The notes under the pieces are model-generated. The model was not told where the DNA came from. It worked only from the letters and a program-made list of their open reading frames with translations, and made no database searches. From positions 1-14,120 of the forward strand of contig CALWWS010000140.1 of assembly GCA_944385305.1 (NCBI GenBank): a stretch of 14,120 nt of DNA, in the 5' to 3' direction. Both the position numbers and the translations under genes were made by a program. Shown one piece after another: positions 7,312 to 13,956 of this stretch. Position 1 is the first letter of the stretch; every line of letters begins with the position of its first letter. The DNA comes from an uncultured Oscillospiraceae bacterium. Lineage in GTDB: Bacteria > Bacillota > Clostridia > Oscillospirales > Oscillospiraceae.

Positions 7312-8202
7312 TTATACCTGTAAGAACTTGCGGATGGCCAGCGAGCTGCCCCCCACGCCGATCACCAGCCCCGTGGCGGCAAAGATGCCCAGCACCGGCC
7401 AGGCCATGGGCCCAAAGGGGAGCACGGTGACCAGGGCGATGGTGTCCGAGGTGGAGATGGCGCTGCCTACCAGGGTGTAGATCCCCCACTCCAGGAAAAA
7501 GGCGATCACCGCACCCAGAAGGCCCAGAATCAACCCCTCAAACACAAAGGGCCAGCGGACAAAGGCGTTGGTGGCGCCGCACATCTTCATGATGGCGATC
7601 TCCTCCCGCCGGTTGAAGGTGGCCAGCTTGATGGTGTTGGCAATGATGAACAGGCTCACCAGCAGCAAAATCACCACCAGGATAATGGCCACCGCGCTGG
7701 CGATGTTGCGGATGACCACAAAACCCTCGGCAATCTCCGGGGCGGACTTTGTCCAGGCCACGCCGGCCACATCGTCCACCGCCTGCTCCGTCTGGGCCAG
7801 CTGGCTGATGTCGTCCAGATAGATGTGGAACCGATCCCGGTACACCTCGGCGGGCAGGCTCTCAAAGAGGGGGTTGCCCTCGTAGTCGGCCTCAAAGTCC
7901 GCCTGGGCCTCCTCCTTGGTGACAAACTCCGCACGGGCCACATTGGGGATGGCCTCAATGTCGTCCTGGAGGCCTCTGGCCTCCTCCTGGGTGAGAGTGT
8001 CCTCGATATAGGCTGTAAACTGATTCTCCTGCTCCAGGCTGTGGAACATGCTGGAGGCATTCACCGCCACCAGGGTAAAGGAGCCCATAATGAGCAGGCA
8101 GCAGATGATCATGCACACCGCGGCAAAGGACATAAAGCCGTGGGTGAAGATGCTGTGCAGCCCCTCGCTGAAAAAATAGCCGAAATTATATCGTTGCTTC
8201 AT
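7312..8202 (-). CDS. ftsX: Cell division ABC transporter permease FtsX
   Basis: FtsX of 296 residues, the membrane half of the FtsEX complex. FtsEX transmits ATP hydrolysis across the membrane to switch on cell wall hydrolases. Four membrane helices lie near 24-47, 168-190, 218-240 and 265-288, with one extracytoplasmic domain (about 48-167), the part that contacts the hydrolase coiled coil in studied systems. The family coupling motif NRREEIAIMKMCGATNAFVR spans 197-216. The ATG at 8202 starts MKQRYNFGYFFSEG, the usual Firmicutes FtsX N-terminus. It lies inside the 3' end of ftsE, giving a 17-nt overlap that suggests translational coupling. Only a weak G-rich ribosome binding site precedes it. 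An in-frame extension back to 8262 exists but would overlap ftsE and lacks family similarity. Confidence 0.96.
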   Translation of the reverse strand: MKQRYNFGYFFSEGLHSIFTHGFMSFAAVCMIICCLLIMGSFTLVAVNASSMFHSLEQENQFTAYIEDTLTQEEARGLQDDIEAIPNVARAEFVTKEEAQADFEADYEGNPLFESLPAEVYRDRFHIYLDDISQLAQTEQAVDDVAGVAWTKSAPEIAEGFVVIRNIASAVAIILVVILLLVSLFIIANTIKLATFNRREEIAIMKMCGATNAFVRWPFVFEGLILGLLGAVIAFFLEWGIYTLVGSAISTSDTIALVTVLPFGPMAWPVLGIFAATGLVIGVGGSSLAIRKFLQV

Positions 8203-8878
8203 TATTATAATACCCGCCCGTCTCGTCGCTGATGATCCTGCCGTTTTCGATGGCCACCACACGCTTGGTGAAGCGATCCACCAGTTCCCGCTCGTGGGTG
8301 ACCACCAGTACGGTGGTGCCCAGCTCGTTGATCCGCTCCAGCAGCATCATGATCTCCAGGGAGCGGGTGGGATCCAGGTTGCCCGTGGGCTCGTCGGCGA
8401 TGATCATCTGGGGGTTGTTCACCAGCGCCCGGGCGATGGCCACCCGCTGCTGCTCGCCGCCGGAGAGCTCGTTGGGCCTGCAGTCCCCCTTCCGATCCAG
8501 GCCCACCAGATCCAGCACGTAGGGGATGCGCTTGCGGATCTCCCGAGGGGATGCACCCACCGCCCGCATGGCGAAGGTGAGATTCTCCCGCACCGTCTTC
8601 TTCTCGATGAGCCGGAAGTCCTGGAAGATGACCCCCAGGGTGCGGCGCATGTAAGGCACCTGCCGGGGACGGATGTTGTTCAGGTTGTAGCCGTTGACCA
8701 TCAGCCGCCCGGCGATGGGCGCCACCTCGGCGGTGATGAGCTTGATGATGGTGGATTTGCCCGAGCCCGAGGGGCCCACCAGAAAGACAAATTCCCCGTC
8801 GTCAATGCGCATGCTGACCCCCTTGAGGGCCTTGGTTCCGTTGTCGTAGGACTTTTGTATGTCAATCAGACGTATCAC
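8186..8878 (-). CDS. ftsE: Cell division ATP-binding protein FtsE
   Basis: ATPase of the FtsEX complex, 230 residues, the normal family length, working on the inner face of the membrane. Every ABC motif is present: Walker A GPSGSGKST (35-43), Q-loop Gln86 (IFQDFRL), signature LSGGEQQRVAIARAL (138-152), Walker B IIADEPTGNLD (159-169) and H-loop His195 (VVTHERE). The segment DFRLIEKKTVRENL after the Q-loop is characteristic of FtsE and separates it from the MacB-type ATPase at the left edge of the window. The start is GTG at 8878, 8 nt after GAGGT (8887-8891). It is the first gene after the PucR-like regulator, 82 nt away. I see no good promoter in that gap, so transcription may come from the regulator's promoter. 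Confidence 0.97.
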   Translation of the reverse strand: MIRLIDIQKSYDNGTKALKGVSMRIDDGEFVFLVGPSGSGKSTIIKLITAEVAPIAGRLMVNGYNLNNIRPRQVPYMRRTLGVIFQDFRLIEKKTVRENLTFAMRAVGASPREIRKRIPYVLDLVGLDRKGDCRPNELSGGEQQRVAIARALVNNPQMIIADEPTGNLDPTRSLEIMMLLERINELGTTVLVVTHERELVDRFTKRVVAIENGRIISDETGGYYNNEATI

Positions 8879-8918
8879 ACTTGCTTACCTCATATGCAGG
8901 ATGGTTCCGTAACATCTG

Positions 8919-8946
8919 CGCGGGACGCCGGTGCCGGCGTCCCGCG
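8919..8946 (-). terminator. Strong GC hairpin between the regulator gene and ftsE
   Basis: A perfect inverted repeat of 13-nt arms (8919-8931 and 8934-8946) around TG follows the stop of the regulator gene by 14 nt. No run of U follows it on the minus strand, so it may be a partial terminator, a processing or stability element, or an attenuator that lets some transcripts continue into ftsE. It is called from sequence symmetry alone. Confidence 0.5.
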
Positions 8947-8960
8947 GTATGGCCCTTGTC

Positions 8961-10052
8961 TCAGGAGTCAATGCCCCGGGAGATGAGATACTTCTTCACC
9001 ATCAGGGCCACCTTGAAGGTGATTGCGTCGTCAAACTCCCGCAGATCCAGCCCGGTGAGCTTTTTGATCTTCTCCAGCCGGTAGACCAGGGTATTGCGGT
9101 GGACGAAGAGCTTGCGGGCGGTCTCAGACACGTTCAGGTTGTTCTCAAAGAACTTGTTGATGGTAAACAGAGTCTCCTGGTCCAGAGCATCGATGGGGTT
9201 TTTCTTAAAGACTTCCTGGAGGAACATCTCGCACAGGGTAGTGGGCAGCTGGTAGATCAGCCGGCCAATGCCCAGGTTCTCGTAGTTGATCACCGACTTC
9301 TCCGTGTCGAACACCTTGCCCACATCGATGGCCACCTGGGCCTCCTTGTAGGCCCGGGCCAGTTCCCGGATGTGGCCCACCACGGTGCCGATGCCGATGA
9401 CTACCCGGATGTGCAGCTCGTCGGTGATGGCGTCCTCAATCTGGCGGGCCAGGCGGTAGAGCTCCCGGGCCTCCGCCCCGTCGGACATGAGCTTGATAAG
9501 GGCCACGTCGGTCTCGCTGATGGACAGCACAAAGTCGGACTGCCGGTCGGGGAACAGGCCCTGCACCACATCGATCACCGAGGCCTCGGCGCTGTCCACC
9601 TGGCGGATAAGGAACACCGCCCGGGGGGCCTCGGAGACAAAGTGGAGCTCCTTGGCCCGGACATAGATATCCCCCAGCAGGATGTTGTCCGAGATAATGT
9701 TCTTGACAAAGGTGGCCTTGTCGTGCTTCTCCTCATAGTAGGTCTTGGCCCCGTTGAGAGCCACCGCGGCCAGACAGCACAGGGTGCGGGCCTCCGGGTC
9801 ATCCCCCTTGACAAACACCGCGTAGTCAAACTGGGAACCCCAGCCCGTCAGGGCCTTGAAGGTGCGCCCCTCGCAGCGCACCACGTCGCTCTCCCCCCGG
9901 TTGATCGGCTCCACCACGCCGGGCAAATGCTCGCCAATGCTGGCCAGCTCGCTGCAGGCGACCACCGTGCCCTCAGAATCTATCACACCAATAGCCCGCT
10001 GGGTGCTGTCCTTCATCTGTAAGACAACGCTCTGAAAAATTCTGCTGGACAT
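8961..10052 (-). CDS. PucR/CdaR-family transcriptional regulator
   Basis: A DNA-binding regulator of 363 residues. The C-terminus (about 303-358) is a PucR-type helix-turn-helix (NLNVSETARKLFVHRNTLVY, then RLEKIKKLTGLDLREFDDA), diagnostic for the PucR/CdaR group. The middle (about 140-255) fits the GGDEF-like domain found in that group (IRVVIGIGTVVGHIRELARA). The N-terminus (about 5-45, AIGVIDSEGTVVACSELASIGEHL) resembles a small-molecule or sugar-diacid recognition fold, but this is weak. Classic members control purine, sugar-diacid or amino-acid use; no such genes are nearby, and the next genes are ftsEX. AGGAGGT 7 nt before ATG (10052) fixes the start. It has its own strong promoter. Whether it controls ftsEX or only shares a transcript is open. 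Confidence 0.88.
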   Translation of the reverse strand: MSSRIFQSVVLQMKDSTQRAIGVIDSEGTVVACSELASIGEHLPGVVEPINRGESDVVRCEGRTFKALTGWGSQFDYAVFVKGDDPEARTLCCLAAVALNGAKTYYEEKHDKATFVKNIISDNILLGDIYVRAKELHFVSEAPRAVFLIRQVDSAEASVIDVVQGLFPDRQSDFVLSISETDVALIKLMSDGAEARELYRLARQIEDAITDELHIRVVIGIGTVVGHIRELARAYKEAQVAIDVGKVFDTEKSVINYENLGIGRLIYQLPTTLCEMFLQEVFKKNPIDALDQETLFTINKFFENNLNVSETARKLFVHRNTLVYRLEKIKKLTGLDLREFDDAITFKVALMVKKYLISRGIDS

Positions 10053-10120
10053 GGCGCCAACCTCCTGATTTCAAATTCCCCTCTCTTCTGGGGAGGAAAA
10101 GCACACACTGATTGGCTCCT

Positions 10121-10149
10121 ATTATACCGGCTTTTTTCTCTCTTTTCAA
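10121..10149 (-). promoter_or_regulatory. SigA promoter of the PucR-like regulator
   Basis: Minus strand: TTGAAA (10144-10149), 17-bp spacer, TATAAT (10121-10126), a near-consensus housekeeping promoter. The start point would be near 10114, giving a leader of about 60 nt with an AGGAGGT ribosome binding site. It may drive the whole regulator-ftsEX-hydrolase-protease series. Confidence 0.8.
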
Positions 10150-10196
10150 TAGGCAGAGCAAAGTTTTTTGTTTATTTTGCCGAAAGAAACGGAAAT

Positions 10197-10216
10197 CCGG
10201 CGGAGAATCCGGCCGG
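10197..10216 (-). terminator. Probable terminator of rsuA
   Basis: On the minus strand, 16 nt after the rsuA stop, an 8-bp GC-rich stem (CCGGC plus GGA paired with TCC plus GCCGG, one bulged base, loop TTC) is followed by a moderately T-rich stretch. The U-tract is interrupted, so the call is tentative. Confidence 0.45.
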
Positions 10217-10232
10217 CCCCGGGCGGAAGGGC

Positions 10233-10937
10233 CTACAGGGCGGCCAGAGCGGCCAGTTCCGCCGGGGTAAGGGGGCGCCAGGAGCCTGGCATCAGTGTCT
10301 CATCCAGCACGAGGGGACCCATGCTAAGGCGCTTGAGATAGACCACCGGCATGTAGCGGGAGGCCATCATCCGCTTGACCTGGTGGTACTTCCCCTCCTG
10401 GATGGTGATAAGCGCCTCGCCCTCCCCCTCCAGCGGCTCCAGCCGGGCGGGCAGGCAGACCAGCCCGTCCCGCAGGGTCATGCCCGCGGCAAAGAGCTCC
10501 ACATCCTCCCGGGTAATCCGCCCCTGCACCCGCACAAAATAGGTCTTGTCCACATGGTGGCGGGGGGAGAGCAGCCGGTGGGCCAAAGGGCCGTCGTTGG
10601 TGAGCAGCAGCAGCCCCTCGGTGTCCTTGTCCAGCCGGCCCACAGGGAAGAGACCCACCCGGCGCAGGTGGGGGGGCAGGAGATCCAGCACCGTGGACTG
10701 CCGGGGATCCTCCGTGGCCGAGAGCACCCCCGCCGGCTTATGGAGCATGAGGTACACCAGCCGCTGTCCGCTCACCGGCTCTCCGTCCACTGTAAAGGAA
10801 GCGGCGGGGTCGTACTTCCCCTCCGGGGCGGCGGCGGTCGCTCCGTTCACCGCCACCCGGCCGGCTCGGATGAGCTCCCGGGCCTCTTTGCGGGACCACC
10901 GGCCGGTGCCCGCCAGTATCTTGTCCAGACGCTCCAT
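10233..10937 (-). CDS. rsuA: 16S rRNA pseudouridine synthase, RsuA type
   Basis: Converts a uridine to pseudouridine in 16S rRNA (position 516 in E. coli for RsuA). The 234-residue length is as expected. An S4 RNA-binding domain occupies about 1-60 (MERLDKILAG, SRKEARELIRAGRVAVNG). The catalytic domain has the RsuA/RluB/RluE motif VGRLDKDTEGLLLLTNDG (99-116), with catalytic Asp103. The motif EGKYHQVKRM favours RsuA over RluB and RluE, which carry EGRNREVRRL-like versions. The ATG at 10937 follows a purine-rich region with GAGGAGGG. It is a single-gene unit with its own promoter, divergent from the DUF4830-like gene. The exact target uridine is inferred from the family. Confidence 0.92.
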   Translation of the reverse strand: MERLDKILAGTGRWSRKEARELIRAGRVAVNGATAAAPEGKYDPAASFTVDGEPVSGQRLVYLMLHKPAGVLSATEDPRQSTVLDLLPPHLRRVGLFPVGRLDKDTEGLLLLTNDGPLAHRLLSPRHHVDKTYFVRVQGRITREDVELFAAGMTLRDGLVCLPARLEPLEGEGEALITIQEGKYHQVKRMMASRYMPVVYLKRLSMGPLVLDETLMPGSWRPLTPAELAALAAL

Positions 10938-10997
10938 TGGTCCTCACCCTCCTCTCCCGCACCGCCGGGGTGCGGTTTCCTTCCTGAAATCCTGTAT

Positions 10998-11026
10998 ATT
11001 GTAGCATACTCCCGCCCCCTTGCACA
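10998..11026 (-). promoter_or_regulatory. Extended -10 promoter of rsuA
   Basis: Minus strand: TACAAT (10998-11003) preceded by TGC, an extended -10 element, with a weak -35 TGTGCA (11021-11026) 17 bp upstream. It lies about 60 nt before the rsuA start. The opposite strand should also carry a promoter for the divergent gene, but I found no convincing one. Confidence 0.6.
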
Positions 11027-11069
11027 TACCTATTCAATACCACTGTTTTTGGGAAGGGAGCGTTGCGCT

Positions 11070-11543
11070 GTGTTTATTTTTACTGCCAAGCTGCACCGGG
11101 GCCGGGTGGCGGCGGTGGCCGCGGCGGCTGTGGTGGTCTGCGGGGTGCTCATCGGGACCTGGAACACCCTGGGCCGGGGCGCCGCCCTGCCCGCAGCGGC
11201 CAGCCCCAAAGGAGTCAAGAGCAACGAGGACCGGGTGGCCTACCTGGAGAGCTACGGCTGGCAGGTAAATCCCCAGGCCCTGTCTGTGGAGGAGCTAATC
11301 CTCCCGGAGGAGTTTGACGAAACCTACACCCAGTACCTGGAGCTCCAGGCCGGCCAGGGGTTCGACCTGGAGGCCTACCGGGGCAAGCGGGTGAAGCGCT
11401 ACACCTATGCAATCACCAACTACCCCACCGGAGAGCAGGGTATCCAGGCGGGGCTGCTCCTCTATAAAAATACCGTCATCGGCGGCGACGTGCTCTCCAA
11501 CCAGCTGGGGGGCTTTATTCACGGGCTGGAGCGCCCCGCATAA
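11070..11543 (+). CDS. Membrane-anchored DUF4830-like protein
   Basis: A small protein of 157 residues with no known biochemical role. Residues 1-11 are short and basic, 12-31 form one hydrophobic helix (signal or anchor), 32-50 are an Ala/Pro/Gly linker, and 51-157 form the conserved domain (EDRVAYLESYGWQV, LPEEFDETYTQYLELQ, QGFDLEAYRGKRVKRYTY, NTVIGGDVLSN). This pattern matches what I recall of DUF4830, common in Clostridia; I could not run a profile search. The start is GTG at 11070, 9 nt after GGGAAGGGAG (11051-11060); no ATG precedes the conserved domain in frame. The domain probably faces outside. It stands alone between rsuA (divergent) and glyA (convergent), so neighbours give no hint of function. 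Confidence 0.82.
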   Translation: MFIFTAKLHRGRVAAVAAAAVVVCGVLIGTWNTLGRGAALPAAASPKGVKSNEDRVAYLESYGWQVNPQALSVEELILPEEFDETYTQYLELQAGQGFDLEAYRGKRVKRYTYAITNYPTGEQGIQAGLLLYKNTVIGGDVLSNQLGGFIHGLERPA

Positions 11544-11599
11544 TTACACGCCTTAAAACAGCTTTTTGCATAATATCACTTCTTTATTCCAATTTTAAT

Positions 11600-11642
11600 C
11601 AATAAAAACACGCCCCGGATGTCTTCTCAGACGTCCGGGGCG
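11600..11642 (-). terminator. Intrinsic terminator of glyA
   Basis: A 13-bp stem (11611-11623 with 11630-11642, one G-U pair) and a 6-nt loop begins 28 nt after the glyA stop on the minus strand. After it the minus strand reads TGTTTTTATT, a U-tract. On the plus strand no U-tract follows, so for the convergent DUF4830-like gene it can at most be a weak stop. Confidence 0.82.
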
Positions 11643-11670
11643 CTGTGCTTTGCATTGGTAAGGGAAACCC

Positions 11671-12912
11671 TTAGTCGTACAGGGGGTACTTGGCGGTGAG
11701 CTGGGCCACCCGGGCGCGGATCTCGTCGGCCTTGGCCTCAAAGTCGGTGGCGGCCAGCCAGATGAGCTCGCCCACTACCTTCATATCCTCCTCCTGGAAG
11801 CCGCGGGTGGTGGCGGCGGGAGTGCCCACCCGGATACCGCTGGTGACAAAGGGCTTCTCCGGGTCGTTGGGCACGGCGTTTTTGTTGACCGTGATGTTCA
11901 CCTCGTCCAGACGGTGCTCCAGCTCCTTGCCGGTCACCCCCGCCCGGCGGAGATCCACCAGCATCATGTGGTTGTCCGTGCCGCCGGAGACCAGATCCAG
12001 CCCGTGCTCCAGCAGGGAGCCGGCCAGAGCGGAGGCGTTTTTCAGAATCTGCTCCTGGTAGGTCTTGAACTCGGGCTTCATGGCCTCTCCCAGAGCCACC
12101 GCCTTGGCGGCGATGATGTGCTCCAGAGGGCCGCCCTGGCTGCCGGGGAAGATAGCGGAGTCAATCTTCTTGGCCAGCTCCTCCTTACAGAGGATCATGC
12201 CGCCCCGGGGGCCCCGCAGGGTCTTGTGGGTGGTGGTGGTAACCACGTCGGCATAGGGCACGGGGGAGGGAATGAGCCCCACTGCCACCATGCCGGCGAT
12301 GTGGGCCATGTCCACAAACAGGTAGGCCCCCACCTCGTGGGCAATCTCGGCAAAGAGCTTGTAGTCAATGAGCCGGGGATAGGCGGAGGCGCCGGCGATG
12401 ATCATCTTGGGCCGGTGCTTGCGGGCCATATCCCGCACCTGGTCGTAGTCGATAAAGCCCTGATCCGTCAGGCCGTAGGTCACCATCTTATAGTTCTTGC
12501 CGGAGAAGTTGACGGGGGAGCCGTGGGTGAGGTGGCCGCCGTTGGCCAGATCCATGCCCAGAACAGTGTCTCCCAGATTGCACAGAGCGGCGTACACCGC
12601 GTAGTTGGCGTTGGCGCCCGCGTGAGGCTGCACGTTGGCGTGATCCGCCCCGAAGAGCTGGCAGGCGCGGCGGCGGGCAATGTCCTCCACCACGTCCACG
12701 CACTGGCAGCCGCCGTAGTATCGCTTGCTGGGATAGCCCTCGGCGTACTTGTTGGTGAGCACGGTACCCGCGGCGGCCAGCACAGCCTCGCTGACAAAGT
12801 TCTCCGAAGCAATCAGCTCAATGTTGCGGCGCTGCCGGTCGTACTCCGCCCGGATAGCCTGGCCCACCTCGGGGTCGTGGGCGGAAATAAAGTCCATAAC
12901 CTGGTTTACCAT
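11671..12912 (-). CDS. glyA: Serine hydroxymethyltransferase
   Basis: PLP enzyme that interconverts serine plus tetrahydrofolate with glycine plus 5,10-methylene-tetrahydrofolate in the cytoplasm, the main one-carbon source. It has 413 residues, the usual bacterial length. Visible are the N-terminal substrate-site region [11 protein letters not shown] (31-41), the folate/PLP loop segment [15 protein letters not shown] (63-77), [10 protein letters not shown] (200-209) with the cofactor-binding Asp201 and stacking-region His204, and the PLP lysine Lys230 in [15 protein letters not shown] chose ATG at 12912 ([10 protein letters not shown]); AAAGGTGG lies 11 nt upstream, slightly far but acceptable. 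The frame is open further upstream to 13089, but that part covers the promoter and shows no family similarity. It is a single-gene unit with its own promoter and terminator. Confidence 0.97.
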   Translation of the reverse strand: MVNQVMDFISAHDPEVGQAIRAEYDRQRRNIELIASENFVSEAVLAAAGTVLTNKYAEGYPSKRYYGGCQCVDVVEDIARRRACQLFGADHANVQPHAGANANYAVYAALCNLGDTVLGMDLANGGHLTHGSPVNFSGKNYKMVTYGLTDQGFIDYDQVRDMARKHRPKMIIAGASAYPRLIDYKLFAEIAHEVGAYLFVDMAHIAGMVAVGLIPSPVPYADVVTTTTHKTLRGPRGGMILCKEELAKKIDSAIFPGSQGGPLEHIIAAKAVALGEAMKPEFKTYQEQILKNASALAGSLLEHGLDLVSGGTDNHMMLVDLRRAGVTGKELEHRLDEVNITVNKNAVPNDPEKPFVTSGIRVGTPAATTRGFQEEDMKVVGELIWLAATDFEAKADEIRARVAQLTAKYPLYD

Positions 12913-12945
12913 CTTCCCTGTCGCCACCTTTCTATAATTGAAAGT

Positions 12946-12974
12946 ATTATATATAATTCTCGAGAGAAATACAA
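12946..12974 (-). promoter_or_regulatory. Promoter of glyA
   Basis: Minus strand: TATAAT (12946-12951), a 17-bp spacer, and a partial -35 TTGTAT (12969-12974). The start point would be near 12939, leaving a leader of under 30 nt, so there is no room for a riboswitch in this transcript. The spacer carries the palindrome TCTCGAGA (12958-12965), a possible but unproven operator. Confidence 0.7.
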
Positions 12975-13017
12975 TTGTCAGCAAGAGAAAAACTCTCTCG
13001 TTTTTTGCCGCAAAGTG

Positions 13018-13026
13018 TGGTATATT
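13018..13026 (+). promoter_or_regulatory. Candidate extended -10 element of nth
   Basis: TGG followed by TATATT (13021-13026), an extended -10 without a recognisable -35. The transcript would begin only about 13 nt before the nth start codon, just ahead of the ribosome binding site GAGGTGA (13034-13040). Confidence 0.5.
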
Positions 13027-13045
13027 GTCCAACGAGGTGATACCA

Positions 13046-13705
13046 ATGAAAACACAGCAGGACGTGCTGGCCATTGTAGAGGGCCTCAAGCAGGCCTATC
13101 CCCAGGCTGTCTGCTCTCTGGACTACGGCAAGGACTACGAGCTGCTCTTCTCCGTGCGTCTGGCCGCCCAGTGTACCGACGAGCGGGTCAACCAGGTCAC
13201 CCCCGCCCTGTTTGCCCGCTTCCCCACCCTGGAGTCCCTGGCCGGGGCCGACGTGCACGAGGTGGAGGAGTACATCCGCTCCACCGGCTTTTTCCGGGCC
13301 AAGGCCCGGGACATTGTGGCCGCCGCCAACATGCTGCTGGAGGAGTACGGAGGCAAAGTACCCGGCACTATGGAGGAGCTGCTGCGCCTGCCCGGGGTGG
13401 GCCGCAAAACCGCCAACCTGGTGCTGGGGGATATCTACCGCATCCCCGGAGCGGTGGTGGCCGACACCCACTGCATCCGCATCTCGGGCCGCCTGGGGCT
13501 TACCGACGGCACCAAAGACCCCGCCAAGGTAGAGGCCCAGCTGCGCCCCATCCTCCCCCCGGAGGAGTCCAACGACTTCTGCCACCGCCTGGTGCTCCAC
13601 GGCCGGGCGGTATGCATGGCCCGCAGGCCGGACTGCCCCAGCTGCACCCTGCGCCCCTGGTGTGATTTCTTCCAGGGATCGCAGGAGGAGACGGGCCGTC
13701 CCTGA
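13046..13705 (+). CDS. nth: Endonuclease III (base excision repair)
   Basis: DNA glycosylase and AP lyase that removes oxidised pyrimidines such as thymine glycol and nicks the strand. The 219-residue protein has the usual size. The helix-hairpin-helix [13 protein letters not shown] (115-127) carries the Schiff-base lysine Lys121; the catalytic aspartate is Asp140 (VVADTHCIR). The C-terminal 4Fe-4S ligands are Cys190, Cys197, Cys200 and Cys206, in the exact family spacing C-x6-C-x2-C-x5-C. The segment [13 protein letters not shown] near 39-51 is the usual substrate-pocket motif. The ATG at 13046 follows GAGGTGA by 5 nt; the longer open frame from 12938 has no similarity. It is divergent from glyA and ends at a strong terminator, so it forms a single-gene unit. 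Confidence 0.96.
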   Translation: MKTQQDVLAIVEGLKQAYPQAVCSLDYGKDYELLFSVRLAAQCTDERVNQVTPALFARFPTLESLAGADVHEVEEYIRSTGFFRAKARDIVAAANMLLEEYGGKVPGTMEELLRLPGVGRKTANLVLGDIYRIPGAVVADTHCIRISGRLGLTDGTKDPAKVEAQLRPILPPEESNDFCHRLVLHGRAVCMARRPDCPSCTLRPWCDFFQGSQEETGRP

Positions 13706-13731
13706 TTCCTCATCATCTATTCCACACCATG

Positions 13732-13778
13732 AAAGGCCGGGAGGCCGCCCCTCGAGGGGCGGCCTCCCGGCCTTTTTT
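13732..13778 (+). terminator. Intrinsic terminator of nth (44-nt perfect palindrome)
   Basis: An inverted repeat of two 22-nt arms (13732-13753 and 13754-13775) with no spacer, closing over a central CTCGAG, followed by a run of six T (13773-13778). In RNA a few central bases form the loop. It begins 26 nt after the nth stop. On the minus strand the flank has only three T, so it acts mainly rightward. Confidence 0.93.
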
Positions 13779-13795
13779 ACAGAAAAAGCGGCAGG

Positions 13796-13809
13796 CGGAA
13801 ACGGTTGCA
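13796..13809 (+). promoter_or_regulatory. Possible cre-like or LacI-type operator
   Basis: CGGAAACGGTTGCA differs at one position from the minimal catabolite-response pattern TGNAANCGNNNNCA. It lies about 30 bp upstream of the -35 of a sugar transporter promoter, where a CcpA or LacI-family site would make sense. A single degenerate match is weak evidence. Confidence 0.35.
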
Positions 13810-13839
13810 AAAAACCGACAAAAAAATCTGGAAAACATA

Positions 13840-13869
13840 TTGACATTTGAATCTCACTATTGGTAAAAT
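13840..13869 (+). promoter_or_regulatory. SigA promoter of the sugar ABC transporter genes
   Basis: Consensus TTGACA (13840-13845), 18-bp spacer, and TAAAAT (13864-13869) preceded by TGG, an extended -10. The start would be near 13876 and the leader about 80 nt. This is one of the two strongest promoters in the window, consistent with a gene that is normally held down by a repressor. Confidence 0.8.
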
Positions 13870-13874
13870 ACCAA
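13860..13874. promoter_or_regulatory. Inverted repeat over the -10 box (candidate operator)
   Basis: TTGGTA-AAA-TACCAA: two perfect 6-nt arms around a 3-nt centre, covering the -10 element. A protein bound here would block RNA polymerase. The binding protein is unknown. Confidence 0.5.
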
Positions 13875-13880
13875 GGAAAA

Positions 13881-13895
13881 CGTATTCTGAATACG
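13881..13895. promoter_or_regulatory. Inverted repeat just after the start point (candidate operator)
   Basis: CGTATTC-T-GAATACG: two perfect 7-nt arms around one base, about 5-20 bp downstream of the predicted transcription start. As RNA it could also form a short hairpin, but a one-base loop makes a protein-binding dyad more likely. Confidence 0.55.
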
Positions 13896-13956
13896 CATAC
13901 ATTGTGCGAAAATGCAGATACTGACTAGTTTAACGCAAGAGAAGGGGGATTTGCTC

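Noticed and set aside
8203..8262. A 20-codon N-terminal extension of FtsX
   Set aside because: It overlaps ftsE further and does not look like FtsX; the ATG at 8202 begins the conserved N-terminus.
10383..11069. An upstream in-frame extension of the DUF4830-like gene
   Set aside because: It would run antisense through rsuA and lacks similarity; the GTG at 11070 has a well-placed ribosome binding site and begins a normal anchor segment.
12961..13006. A terminator-like arrangement, CGAGAGA paired with TCTCTCG followed by six T, before nth
   Set aside because: The arms are 26 nt apart, and no plus-strand transcript is expected to enter here, since the upstream DNA is antisense to glyA. It is more likely chance or a pair of protein half-sites.
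12913..13089. A 59-codon N-terminal extension of GlyA, and a reverse-strand extension of Nth over the same gap
   Set aside because: Both cover the shared promoter region, where matching -10 elements are found; neither adds family similarity.
11914..13665. A 583-codon plus-strand open frame running across glyA and into nth
   Set aside because: It is antisense to glyA and out of frame with nth; both of those are unmistakable genes with complete active sites.
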